A stretch of DNA of 64,000 nucleotides from Bacillus testis (GCF_001243895.1 NZ_LN851186.1:2121852-2185851); one strand, 5' to 3'. Shown: positions 24,372 to 32,762, numbered from the stretch's first letter. The notes: generated by a model from the sequence alone, not told the origin. Program-made: numbers and translations.

Positions 24372-25076
24372 TTATTTAGGTGAAATATATAATCCCCCAT
24401 CTTCTTTCCAGTCAGCATAAAAGACATTATTTAAGCCTTTGTACCCATTAGTATTCAGTTCTTTTAGTAACCATTCTTCATCATGGCCAGTTTCATGCAA
24501 ATTTTCCATTATGATTTCTCCATCCATTATCAATGTGATCGGTAATTCTACTTGTTTTTCAGTGAAATGAAAATCCTGCATATTTGGTTTTTGATATTTA
24601 GATTTGAAAGCAATACTAATTTGGCCATTGGGTTCCAAAATACCAAACTCAACTTCCCTTACTGAAAACACACTTTTTTGCCGGAGCAAACTTAATATTT
24701 GATTGATGTCCAACTTACTTTTTTTGACTACTTCAGGGTCTATTATTCCGTTCCTGATCAGAATTGCCGGCTTCCCTTGCAGCATAAATCTAATTTTTAT
24801 GCTTTTCTGCGCGGTAATCCTTAAAATCAACATAAGGACTGTCCATAAGCCAATAGCGTAAAGAAATTTTATCACGCTTACATTATTTTCATATATGATA
24901 TGCCCTAAAAAATCATCAAGCATGAGAATAAACACAAAATGGAAAGGTGTTAATTGGGATAATGAAGTTCTTCCTGTCATAATAAGGATGATGTACAAGG
25001 AGGCAAAACCAATACAAACCTTCATGGCAATTAAACCTAAGCTCGCTTCACTCAACGTTGTTACCTCCAGAATCAT
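24372..25076 (-). CDS. DUF421 membrane protein (YetF/YrbG family)
   Basis: A 234-residue protein with three N-terminal membrane helices (about 10-35, 45-65, 70-90) and a cytosolic domain containing GKPAILIRNGIID, LLRQKSVFSVREVEFGILEPNG and a C-terminal YADWKEDGGLYI. This is the DUF421 family, with several paralogues per Bacillus genome. It carries the usual pairing of hydrophobic N-terminus and two small soluble subdomains. Monocistronic; the downstream 120 bases hold no clear hairpin. Confidence 0.85.
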   Translation of the reverse strand: MILEVTTLSEASLGLIAMKVCIGFASLYIILIMTGRTSLSQLTPFHFVFILMLDDFLGHIIYENNVSVIKFLYAIGLWTVLMLILRITAQKSIKIRFMLQGKPAILIRNGIIDPEVVKKSKLDINQILSLLRQKSVFSVREVEFGILEPNGQISIAFKSKYQKPNMQDFHFTEKQVELPITLIMDGEIIMENLHETGHDEEWLLKELNTNGYKGLNNVFYADWKEDGGLYISPK

Positions 25077-25336
25077 TATAGCTATAGATTCATTATGTTA
25101 ATGAAAGGCAATAATTATACGATAACGTGAAACGTAGAATTTTTGGGGTTCATCATCCTTCCTTCTCTAGAACCAACTTAGCTTTAATTGTTATTTGATC
25201 TCTTCCCTATCTTTTTCATGTTAACGTAGGAGTCTTAGCTTTATTTTGGCTGGATAAGGATCCATTCTTCTTTCCAGAAGCATAATTATTTCCTTTTTAC
25301 GAAAAATAAAGGAAACAAACAAAAGGAGAAGATTAA

Positions 25337-25627
25337 ATGGCCAATACTGATCATATCCATGAAGTGAAAATTGAAGTAATCGTACCGCCACATGAACAAA
25401 CATGCCTTGCTGATGCAGGAGTTTATACAACATTTCTCGAGAAGAAATTCGCTAAAGAAATCACCAATTATATAAGTGAAAATATAGAAAAACTGCCGAT
25501 TACCAAAATAGATGATTTCGACTATAATACGCATAACAATATCCATATTGCGGAATTTTGTATTGTATCTAAAGAATTAGCGGAAAAATATGTGAAAATG
25601 GAAAGTGAAGACAATATAAAAATTTGA
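25337..25627 (+). CDS. Small hypothetical protein
   Basis: A 96-residue acidic soluble protein without signal peptide or cysteine pairs (one Cys near residue 34, one near 79). It starts at ATG 25337 with AAAAGGAGAAG 4-8 bases upstream and is followed by a terminator, so it appears to be a real, single gene. I do not recognise the family. It lies directly before the left end of the IS1595-family element (25,725). Confidence 0.6.
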   Translation: MANTDHIHEVKIEVIVPPHEQTCLADAGVYTTFLEKKFAKEITNYISENIEKLPITKIDDFDYNTHNNIHIAEFCIVSKELAEKYVKMESEDNIKI

Positions 25628-25647
25628 TATCCGTATTTTTACAGCAT

Positions 25648-25688
25648 AAAAAGGGCATATCCTTAAATGAATATGCCTATCCCTTTTT
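25648..25688 (+). terminator. Terminator after the 96-residue gene
   Basis: AAAAAGGGCATAT and ATATGCCTATCCCTTTTT pair with small internal mismatches around a short loop. Confidence 0.65.
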
Positions 25689-25724
25689 AAATCGTTTCTA
25701 ACTTGCCAGCTAATATATTTTTTT

Positions 25725-25749
25725 GGCTCTGTTCGTAAAGATTGTTGCT
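25725..25749 (+). repeat. Left terminal inverted repeat of the IS
   Basis: Starts GGCTCTGTTCGTAAAGATTG; 21 of 25 bases match the inverted right end. Preceded by the target duplication ATTTTTTT. Confidence 0.85.
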
Positions 25750-25759
25750 AACATTAATA

Positions 25760-25788
25760 AAATAGAGACAGCCCTTTTTGGCTGTCTC
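25760..25788 (-). terminator. Terminator after the IS cargo gene
   Basis: GAGACAGCC and GGCTGTCTC form a 9-bp stem with a 6-base loop; on the minus strand TATTTTATT follows. It lies just inside the left end of the IS. Confidence 0.7.
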
Positions 25789-25853
25789 CGTTCTTGAATT
25801 AATGCCCCGTTAATTTAAATACAATCTTTGTGCTCTTTTATGATTGAACTTCT

Positions 25854-26240
25854 TTATTCATTTTTCAATGCAAAAGTTTCAACTTTATCATTCCAGATTA
25901 CTTCTACTTCAATAATGTCTGATTCGGACGTAGAAATTTTGTCAGCGTTAATATCTTGTGTCACATATATGCCTTCAGTATTTAATTTTATATCACCCAT
26001 ACCCCAAGCCCAGTTTGGAGCATTAAGTTTAAACTCAATATTCTCAACCCCGATAGCCTCTTCTTTATACTTTAAAACAAATTCTTTTTCTTGGTTGTTT
26101 ACCATATGTAGTTCAGCCGACCAAATATCAGTATCGCCTTTAAAGGTTACATTCGTAGGTTTATTTTCTTTTGATTCTGATTGGCAAGCAACTAAAAACA
26201 AAGAAAATAATAACACTATAATAAACAGTCTACTTTTCAC
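25854..26240 (-). CDS. Lipoprotein encoded as cargo of the IS1595-family element
   Basis: A 128-residue exported lipoprotein: signal peptide about 1-18 and lipobox LFLVAC with Cys19. The mature part is rich in beta-strand pattern (NVTFKGDTDIWSAELHMVN, EFVLKYKEEAIGVENIEFKL, IEVEVIWNDKVETFAL), suggesting an immunoglobulin-like or similar sandwich domain. It lies wholly inside the IS, between the left repeat and the transposase, on the same strand. It is not needed for transposition in any IS I know, so it is a passenger gene. Function unknown; surface location would let it affect the host. Confidence 0.75.
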   Translation of the reverse strand: MKSRLFIIVLLFSLFLVACQSESKENKPTNVTFKGDTDIWSAELHMVNNQEKEFVLKYKEEAIGVENIEFKLNAPNWAWGMGDIKLNTEGIYVTQDINADKISTSESDIIEVEVIWNDKVETFALKNE

Positions 26241-26353
26241 GAAAACACTCCTTTTTTGTCAATTCTTTCTTATGTATTATTTTACCATAAACCTCAAATT
26301 ACCACATCAATCAACCTGAACAATAGTGAAATAAGACATATTAGCAAAATACA

Positions 26354-27367
26354 TCATTTGAAATTTCTAATCTCGATTACAGTAGTGAAATTAGCTTTTT
26401 TACAGGCGTTCAGCAACATTTCATCTGTATTTTCTTTAGAGGGAATTCTTTTGTTTAATTCTAAGAACCGATGCCATATCAAATAGCCGTTTAGGTATTT
26501 TGTTGCCACACCATTAAAACGGAGCATCCAATCTTTTAATCGACGATGATAACTATTAACGTGCTGGATGTGATAAATATTTTGCCGAACATATTCCTTT
26601 TTACGTGCATTAATAGCCTCGTGCTTTAATCCTTTCATAGCCGCAAATTTCTTATAATTTGTTGCTGTATCTGTGCATAACAAAGCAGAATCATCTAAAT
26701 AATCACCAAGTACAGTATCTATCTCAAGTGCTGTTATTCGCCCTTTACCAGCAACTTCAGAGAGGATTTGACCGTTTCTATCGTGAGCAACAACCACACA
26801 TATTTGTTCTTTAGATATGCCTCTTTTAGAAGCAGAACCGCCTCTTTTTCGAGGTTTTCGATGAATAAGATTCTTCTTCCCTTTATTACTCTCCAAGAAA
26901 AAGGTTTCGTCACTTTCAACTACACCTAAAAGTTTCCGATGACCAAGTGATTGCAAGGCAAACAGCACCTTATGTCTCCAATAAAAGGCGGTACTCAGGT
27001 GAATTTTCAATTCTTTAGCAATAGCTCTTAATGAACAACCTTCCACCATCATTTCAATGTACTTAAGCCATTTTTGAGGATATTTCGTACCAGACAAAGG
27101 GCTGCCTGTCATATCGTTAAACGATTTACCGCAATCTTTGCAAAGATAACGTTGACGAGCTTTATATGTACCATTTCTTTTAACAGACATACTCCCACAA
27201 TGTACACAGGCTAATCCATTAGAAAAACGTTTCTCCCGAATATCCACAATTTTGTTAGAAATATTGGTTGCAGAATCTGGGAACAAATCTTCCTTCATAG
27301 CAAAGAAGAGCTTTCTCTGTTCCTCTTTGGTAAGGTCTGAAATTTGTTCATACATATCTAGCCACAT
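26354..27367 (-). CDS. IS1595-family transposase
   Basis: A 337-residue transposase with an N-terminal zinc ribbon (CVHCGS and CKDCGKSF), a helix-turn-helix (CSLRAIAKELKIHLSTAFYWRHK) and an RNase H-like catalytic core: VVESDETFF (first Asp), CTDTATNY (second Asp), then HVNSYHRRLKDW where the third catalytic residue lies. This order is typical of the ISXO2-like, IS1595-family DDE enzymes. ATG 27367, or the TTG just before it, is the likely start, downstream of AGGAG; the ATG at 27388 is possible. A promoter, TTGTTG-N18-TATAAT, overlaps the right inverted repeat. Confidence 0.88.
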   Translation of the reverse strand: MWLDMYEQISDLTKEEQRKLFFAMKEDLFPDSATNISNKIVDIREKRFSNGLACVHCGSMSVKRNGTYKARQRYLCKDCGKSFNDMTGSPLSGTKYPQKWLKYIEMMVEGCSLRAIAKELKIHLSTAFYWRHKVLFALQSLGHRKLLGVVESDETFFLESNKGKKNLIHRKPRKRGGSASKRGISKEQICVVVAHDRNGQILSEVAGKGRITALEIDTVLGDYLDDSALLCTDTATNYKKFAAMKGLKHEAINARKKEYVRQNIYHIQHVNSYHRRLKDWMLRFNGVATKYLNGYLIWHRFLELNKRIPSKENTDEMLLNACKKANFTTVIEIRNFK

Positions 27368-27423
27368 CAATAGAATCGCTCCTGTCATAATAAGTTCAAT
27401 TATTATAACAGTATGCCGTCCTC

Positions 27424-27448
27424 AGCAACAAATTATACGAACATAGCC
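27424..27448 (-). repeat. Right terminal inverted repeat of the IS
   Basis: Read on the minus strand it starts GGCTATGTTCGTATAATTTG. It is followed on the plus strand by the duplication ATTTTTTT (27449-27456) and carries the -35 of the transposase promoter. Confidence 0.85.
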
Positions 27449-27456
27449 ATTTTTTT

Positions 27457-27852
27457 ATATGCAATTTCCCTTTCCGTGTACTACTCAATTATCTGCAAAC
27501 TTTTGTCTCCCTCAAGAATTTTTATATGTATGTATTGTATAAGTCACTTTCGGACCGTAGATATTCTTTAAAAGCTCTAACAAGTTCAGCTTCTTCAACA
27601 TAAGATTAACATCTCGATAAGTAGATATTAAAATATTGATTATACTAAATTTCTTCAATTATAAAACGACTGTGGTACTTTCTCCTTAGTCCCTATATCA
27701 ATCAATTTATTTCCCCTAGATGGCAATTAAAAAGTACATTACTTTGCTCATCGACTAGATAAAAAATAATCACTGAAAAATACTTTATTCTCCTCACCAG
27801 ATTATCTTTATTTCACATTCAAAAAATGAATTAAATTAAAATACTTTATAAG
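27457..27852. other. AT-rich intergenic region
   Basis: About 400 bases between the IS and the 185-residue membrane-protein gene. I see no open frame, hairpin or repeat of note; base composition is near 30% GC, like the accessory genes to its right. Confidence 0.5.
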
Positions 27853-28410
27853 TTAATATTTTCGGTAATAACCCCCGCCTTCATCTAATCCTCGATTAAT
27901 ATTGGTATTACCATCACCATCTCGATAATATGATTCAACATATGTACCATCACTTCTTTCATAACCCCTCACCTCATGAGGATCTATCCATGTTTGATTG
28001 GAAGAAGAATCATTAGAATCATAATTATCGCCATCCTCAAATGATGAATCGAAACCATCTGATATATTAAAGATTACAAGACCTAATGTAACCACTGATA
28101 AAACAAATATAAAAGGTGTAGCAAATGCTTTAGATTTGTTACATAAAAACACCCAAACAATAAAACATAATGCATATGCTGATATCATTGCAACGAAATC
28201 TAAATCTTCTATAGCGAAATAATGAATATATTTATCAATGTAATAACTTAAAGTTTCTACCATGTCTGAAAAGAACAATGAAACAATATAAAAAAAAGCC
28301 CCGTTTAACACCAAACCTAACCAAAATCTTAAAGAAAAAAATATCTTGATGATTCTTTTAATTCTAAAGTAAAGAATGATTGCAATTAGTATTCCAAACA
28401 ATATCGACAT
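27853..28410 (-). CDS. Membrane protein with C-terminal RSDGTxV tail
   Basis: A 185-residue protein: hydrophobic N-terminal two-thirds with about four membrane helices (roughly 2-14, 25-45, 70-90, 95-115), then an acidic Asp/Ser-rich linker and a tail WIDPHEVRGYERSDGTYVESYYRDGD. The tail motif, Hx(V)xxYxRSDGTxVxxYxR, recurs at the end of the plus-strand gene at 28,907-29,614. Similar short motifs occur in Bacillus and phage proteins, but their role is unknown. I prefer the second Met (28410), which follows GGGGGG, over the Met at 28422. Low GC suggests acquired DNA. Confidence 0.65.
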   Translation of the reverse strand: MSILFGILIAIILYFRIKRIIKIFFSLRFWLGLVLNGAFFYIVSLFFSDMVETLSYYIDKYIHYFAIEDLDFVAMISAYALCFIVWVFLCNKSKAFATPFIFVLSVVTLGLVIFNISDGFDSSFEDGDNYDSNDSSSNQTWIDPHEVRGYERSDGTYVESYYRDGDGNTNINRGLDEGGGYYRKY

Positions 28411-28530
28411 ATTCCCCCCCATTTCCTAATAGGCCCATTAAAAGATAGTAACATTTTCCTAATTAGGAAACAATATAAAATATTTAAAAAGCATTTTTAA
28501 TACTATCCTTTAAATAGACAGTTTAAAAAA

Positions 28531-28728
28531 TCAATTCAAATGAAATAATATTACGAACAATACAGGTTTACTTGCCCTGTTAGCTTCTTCTATTGTTTCA
28601 TAGCCATATTCAATCGCATTTCTCTCGAACCGATGATGCCCCATTTTAACAGAATATACTGCAGCATCAAGGTATTCCTTTTCTTCTTCAGTCAATAGCT
28701 TATATTTTGGATTTGAAACTAAACTCAC
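28531..28728 (-). CDS. Small hypothetical protein, possibly truncated
   Basis: A 65-residue frame starting at GTG 28728 with only a weak AAGAAG site. Residues 1-52 look like a compact soluble protein (LTEEEKEYLDAAVYSVKMGHH then RFERNAIEYGYETIEEANRA), while the last 13 (KPVLFVILFHLN) are hydrophobic and unlike the rest. The 3' end may therefore have been frameshifted or cut. No family recognised. Confidence 0.4.
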   Translation of the reverse strand: MSLVSNPKYKLLTEEEKEYLDAAVYSVKMGHHRFERNAIEYGYETIEEANRASKPVLFVILFHLN

Positions 28729-28906
28729 ATTCTTCTTTAATAAATCTCTTTCAGACTAAAAAACTCCATTTTTTATTCCATTAAAAGGTGTTATAGTTCC
28801 AACTATTTCTCCTTTTAATCTCAGAATAAAATTCACTTAATTTAATTATGAAACGAATTAATGACTAGTCCCCATAACTGTAATATAATAGAAAAGTAGG
28901 TAAAAG

Positions 28907-29614
28907 ATGGGGGTATTTAGAGTGGGTATATTTAATGAATTAGGTAAAGGGTTGGGAGGATTAGCTGGCATAGTTATAGGTAGCCCAATTAAATTTATAG
29001 GGGAAGTAACTGAAATAAAAATGTTAGAGAATATAGGAAATGGTGTTAAGCATTCCTCTAAATTTGCTGGTGAAGCCCTTGGTACTTTTACTGACGGTGC
29101 ATTAGGTACAGTTTCAGGACTTATCAATGATGACCCTTCAAAGAGAGATCAAGGTTTGTCTGAAATGGGTACCGCTGTAGGTCAGACAGCAAAAGGAGTT
29201 TATAACTCTGCTAAAAATGTATTAAAAAACAGTGGTGACATCATAGTTGGTGCTATTGAGGGAGATATGGATAGTGTTAAAAAAGGTGCTGCTGGTATCG
29301 TTACTACTGTTGCAGTAGGTGCTTTAGCCGTTGGTGTAATTGATATTGTAGATGGAGTCGATGTAAGTGACGTAGATGTTGCTGAAACTGATGCAACAGA
29401 TTACAATGTGGCTCAAGCAAGTGTATTAGAAACTGGAGTTGTTGGTGTAGAAGATATTAATCCAAATCCTGATACACACCATGTTGACTCTCACTATGTA
29501 CAAGCCTATGATAGATCAGATGGAACACATGTTGATGGATATTGGAGAGGTGGAGATACTGGGTATGAACAGACTAATCCAGATAACACTACTTTAAATA
29601 ATCTTAATACTTAA
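28907..29614 (+). CDS. Glycine-rich protein with C-terminal RSDGTxV tail
   Basis: A 235-residue protein, rich in Gly, Val and Ala, with amphipathic and hydrophobic stretches (LGGLAGIVIGSPIKFIGEV at about 16-34; AAGIVTTVAVGALAVGVIDI at about 127-146), an acidic Val/Asp-rich linker and a tail DSHYVQAYDRSDGTHVDGYW. The tail is shared with the 185-residue membrane protein encoded divergently 500 bases away. Start is either ATG 28907 (AGG six bases before) or GTG 28922 (MGIFNELGKG, after GGGGG). There is no classical signal peptide. It may associate with membranes or be exported by a non-classical route; function unknown. Confidence 0.6.
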   Translation: MGVFRVGIFNELGKGLGGLAGIVIGSPIKFIGEVTEIKMLENIGNGVKHSSKFAGEALGTFTDGALGTVSGLINDDPSKRDQGLSEMGTAVGQTAKGVYNSAKNVLKNSGDIIVGAIEGDMDSVKKGAAGIVTTVAVGALAVGVIDIVDGVDVSDVDVAETDATDYNVAQASVLETGVVGVEDINPNPDTHHVDSHYVQAYDRSDGTHVDGYWRGGDTGYEQTNPDNTTLNNLNT

Positions 29615-29638
29615 GCTTAAGCAATTATAAATTTATCC

Positions 29639-29670
29639 AGCACAATGCCTTAGGGTGTTGTGCTTTTATA
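29639..29670 (+). terminator. Terminator after the glycine-rich protein gene
   Basis: AGCACAA and TTGTGCT flank an inner TGCC/GGGTG helix and are followed by TTTTAT. Confidence 0.7.
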
Positions 29671-29941
29671 TTCTCTCTGTTTATGATAGCGAATATAAAA
29701 TGTCAAGAATACTTTAAGTACCGAATTATATGATCACATCCCTTGGCTTAAACATTTCAGAATTCATGAAACATTGGTATATTTAAGCTTTATACTTCGT
29801 CTGGTTTAAAGAAAACATTCCTTAAATTAAGTGTCTAATTTTACGTTATCATTCCAAATGATGGAGATAGAAGAAAAACATATTTAAACTTTCAACGGCT
29901 AGAGCACATGCCCTGAATAGAATCCATGGCATTTGCCATTT

Positions 29942-31105
29942 TTAGATTGAATGCTGCAGAAAATCGACGAGGCGCTCCAACTTGTCTATGTCTAGCAGCT
30001 CAATTTTATCGTTTTCCGTATGAAGTATGGATTTCAACAATTCAAATATTTTGGAGGACGTTATAGCTATCGCTGGAACGCCGGAAACGGCAAACAGCGT
30101 GTGATCGCCTTGAGGCCACGGGTCGATCTGCTCAAATTCCGGTGTCTGCCGGCCAAGATTTATCACGGCCTCCTCCAGGGTTGCGGGACATTCATAAAAC
30201 GAGTAAGAGATATTGCTGCCTCGCAGTCCAACGCCATCCACATTAAAAGCGCATATATATTCGTCAGGAGTGGCTAAACTGGAACGGAGATAGATCATTT
30301 CACCGGCGTTCGAGTAATAGTCCTCGCCGTTAAAGAGAACAAATTCAATACGATAGGGGTAATCGTTTCCCCTCAGACTGGCCGCAAGCGCAAGCAGAAC
30401 CGCGACACCAGAAGCATTATCCAAAGCACCAGGCGTCCCGGGTGCTGTATCGATATGGGCAGAGAAGCAAACCTTTTGCGGTCCATCGCCATAAGTAGCA
30501 ATCACATTGGCCGCCCGTGTGGCACTGCGGTCTGTGCGAAGGGTCAGCTCCGCGGTTTCACCGGATAAAAGCAAGGAGAGGCTACTCTTCGACACCACAG
30601 CACAGGGAATTTCAAAATCTCCATCTTCAATCACCGGGATCAATTCGTTGGAATCCAGGCTAGCTGTGATCACGGCGCAAGGCTTTCCTCTTTCCAACAG
30701 GGCGATAATTTCCTGATGCTCCTCCGGATTCCAAAACATGAAACTTTTAGGCATTAGAGGCTCTTGGCACAGTTCTCCATACAGAACCACAATTTTGCTG
30801 GTGAGGTCAGCTTTTCGCAGTTGCTTTACCGATCTGATACAGATAAGCTCGGCCTGCACACTGCATGGAAGGGAGTAGGGAGCCGGAGCAATCGTGGCGC
30901 TCTGTCCGTCAACCTTTAGAGTGCCACCATGATTCTGCCAGTTCATACAGTCGAATTCCTGTCGTTCCACTGACAACCCGCCCGCTTCAAACTCCGCGCA
31001 TGCAAATTCCACCGCCGCACGGTTAGCATTAGATCCTGTAGGCCGCGGCCCAATTTCCTTACAAAGTTTGTGTAGATACTGTTCAATTCTCTCCTTTTGA
31101 TTCAT
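29942..31105 (-). CDS. M28-family zinc aminopeptidase-like protein
   Basis: A 387-residue cytosolic peptidase of the M28 family. Metal ligands and catalytic residues: His217 in SAHIDT, Asp229 in ALDNASG, Glu261 in NGEDYY, Asp290 in NVDGVG and a late His in ILHTENDK. A PA-like insertion lies between residues about 75 and 195. It has no signal peptide, unlike many secreted M28 enzymes. The gene is strikingly GC-rich (two sampled 60-base lines are about 57% and 62%) against about 30% in the genes to its left, suggesting transfer from another lineage. ATG 31105 follows AAAGGAGG. Confidence 0.82.
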   Translation of the reverse strand: MNQKERIEQYLHKLCKEIGPRPTGSNANRAAVEFACAEFEAGGLSVERQEFDCMNWQNHGGTLKVDGQSATIAPAPYSLPCSVQAELICIRSVKQLRKADLTSKIVVLYGELCQEPLMPKSFMFWNPEEHQEIIALLERGKPCAVITASLDSNELIPVIEDGDFEIPCAVVSKSSLSLLLSGETAELTLRTDRSATRAANVIATYGDGPQKVCFSAHIDTAPGTPGALDNASGVAVLLALAASLRGNDYPYRIEFVLFNGEDYYSNAGEMIYLRSSLATPDEYICAFNVDGVGLRGSNISYSFYECPATLEEAVINLGRQTPEFEQIDPWPQGDHTLFAVSGVPAIAITSSKIFELLKSILHTENDKIELLDIDKLERLVDFLQHSI

Positions 31106-31850
31106 CCTGTTATCCTCCTTTGCTTTTTATGCAATAAGAATCGTAGAACATGGAGGGGCTTGAAGAGCGATGAGTAATGGCTGTTACGCTCCAGAAAGTC
31201 TAGACAATCAAGAGCCTACTCCTTTTACAACCCATAGTTTCTTTAATAACTATCTTCTTAATGAGCGGGGCTTATTTCTTGGTACGGGGACATTGGCTCT
31301 GTATTAGAGTACGATCCCTCTTTACATCTATTTTACCGTGTTTGGTATATTCCTTAAACTTTGGAACAGTTGTTTTTGCTGTAAACGGCGAATTATAGAG
31401 CATGAAAAACGGTGAAGTTATATCAGCAGCAATAAATTTTACGTACTTCATAAAATTTGAATTGTGCAGATCGTTTCCTATTTTCTTCTAGCACACGATT
31501 ATTTGCCTTTCACATTTGTGCCTGGAAACACAACTCTACTAGCACATTGGGAACCCAACGCCTTAGAATTTTCCGGATACACATTGTATAAACAGGATAG
31601 ATGACTTTATGTATAAAAAGCCTTATTATAAAACAAATAACACCCAACTCAAAAGAGTCCGGGTGTTATTTCAATTTCCATTTTATCTCATTCCAACCGG
31701 CACCAAGACCCACTTCAACTGATGCGCGAAACGAGGCAATGTATGTGGGAGATCTAGCGCCAGTAATATATAAAGGAGTATAACGTAACAAAACTCCTTT
31801 CTTCGATACCTATTAAAAAAAATCCATTAAATTAACAATCAGAGCCTATA
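31106..31850. other. Intergenic region of 745 bases
   Basis: No convincing gene. It holds one strong hairpin (31636-31671). The short frames here lack ribosome binding sites and recognisable sequence. It may contain decayed DNA from the acquisition of the flanking genes, but I can name nothing in it. Confidence 0.5.
31636..31671 (-). terminator. Hairpin terminator
   Basis: AATAACACCC (31637-31646) and GGGTGTTATT (31661-31670) pair, with an inner ACTC/GAGT helix; on the minus strand a T-rich tract follows. Probably ends the Spo0M-like transcript. Confidence 0.65.
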
Positions 31851-32240
31851 TCAGGAACAAATTCTGATCTCGTCATAATCCATTCCTTTATGGTTATCAT
31901 AAAAGATAACTCGTGTATGAAACATATAAACGACTTGATCGGAACTTGGCTGCAGGTTATCGGGCAATTGATACTTGAAAGCAATCCGGATGCTTTCCTC
32001 ATTGCCTAAGGTCTTAGTCATCAATATGGTTGCCGCACTTTCCCGAGACAAGACCTTCTGATTTTTGCAGTCTTTGATCAATAAATCGCATTCAAGTCTC
32101 TTAATGGTTTCGTTCATCCGACCGCCGGTTAATTGAAAGTGCCCAGAAACAAGATCTCCGCATCTATACTCCTTGGTATCCAGAACTAGATTGACATTGG
32201 TGCAACCAATTTTTAAAAGACGCATACATTTCTTTAACAC
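31851..32240 (-). CDS. Short Spo0M-like (arrestin-fold) protein
   Basis: A 129-residue protein matching the first half of Spo0M: LKIGCTNVNLVLDTKEY, then the PGE-VxG-like RCGDLVSGHFQLTGGRMNET, where Spo0M proteins have an arrestin-like beta-sandwich. Full Spo0M is about twice as long, so this is either a single-domain member or a truncated gene; the frame itself is intact. It starts at GTG 32240, with GGGGG about 11 bases upstream. Spo0M affects sporulation onset and cytoskeleton in B. subtilis; transfer of that role is inference. Confidence 0.65.
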   Translation of the reverse strand: MLKKCMRLLKIGCTNVNLVLDTKEYRCGDLVSGHFQLTGGRMNETIKRLECDLLIKDCKNQKVLSRESAATILMTKTLGNEESIRIAFKYQLPDNLQPSSDQVVYMFHTRVIFYDNHKGMDYDEIRICS

Positions 32241-32507
32241 TTTGCATTTACCCCCTATACATCAAAATGACCTATTTCCGTTGCTGTTTTAACTCTCTCC
32301 GTTGCATTTCTAAAAACCTTAAAATAAATATTGCTATATGGTCTCGGTTTGTTCTCTGAACATCATAGCTGATGATTAATAGGAAGTCAATTTAAAAATA
32401 TGTGGCGCAATCCCCCAAAAAATACACTTATTTTTCTAAACACAATGGCCTATACATGTACGATTAGAAAGCTTCAATTCTTTAGAGAAAGCACCAAAAA
32501 TAACGTG

Positions 32508-32525
32508 TCTATGTACCATAAAAAA
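32508..32525 (+). other. Possible Ter-like core, opposite orientation
   Basis: TCTATGTACCATAAAAAA matches the first 11 positions of the recalled B. subtilis Ter B-site consensus (WCTATGTACYA) but only one of the last few; upstream ATAA partly fits the A-site. It lies in intergenic DNA and points opposite to the three strong sites. Confidence 0.25.
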
Positions 32526-32717
32526 CAGCCGGAAAGCATCATACTTTAGGTATATTCTTTACAAATAACGTTCATATCTTAAATGTATTTTTCTCCAATA
32601 AGGCATTCCTGTTTTTGCATTACCTAACACGATCCTTATCCCCTTAAAACAAATTCATAAGAATACTTTTGTATAATTATTACAATTTTACATATTTATT
32701 GAATATTGTGAACTAAC

Positions 32718-32738
32718 CATATATCATATCATATATGA
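32718..32738. promoter_or_regulatory. AT-rich dyad upstream of hpaG operon
   Basis: CATATATCATATCATATATG is a near-perfect dyad about 25 bases before the first hpaG gene, in the position of a promoter or operator. The LysR or lost GntR regulator of the cluster could act here; that is inference. Confidence 0.35.
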
Positions 32739-32762
32739 TTTCTTTTTTAAGGAGCGATCAAA

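Larger units (their letters stand above)
25725..27448 (-). mobile_element. IS1595-family insertion sequence with a cargo lipoprotein gene
   Basis: A 1,724-base element bounded by 25-base imperfect inverted repeats (21/25 identical). The left end reads GGCTCTGTTCGTAAAGATTG and continues TTGCT; the right end, read inward on the minus strand, is GGCTATGTTCGTATAATTTG then TTGCT. Both sides are flanked by the 8-base duplication ATTTTTTT (25717-25724 and 27449-27456), the length known for IS1595-family targets. It contains a complete transposase gene and, between transposase and left end, a lipoprotein gene with its own terminator. All parts look intact, suggesting a recent insertion. Confidence 0.85.
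32241..32762. other. Intergenic region before the hpaG genes
   Basis: AT-rich stretch of 520 bases. It must hold the promoter of the hpaG-hpaG-hpaF operon near its right end (a CATATATCATATCATATATG dyad lies at about 32,718-32,738). A possible plus-strand Ter-like core lies at 32,508. No gene seen. Confidence 0.5.

Noticed and set aside
29494..29512. ACTATGTAC on the plus strand inside the glycine-rich gene as another Ter site
   Set aside because: It encodes the conserved tail motif HYVQAYDRS, and the rest of the Ter consensus is missing.
31601..31783. 60-codon plus-strand frame in the 31.1-31.85 kb gap
   Set aside because: Contains the strong hairpin at 31,636-31,671 and has no start signal or recognisable sequence.
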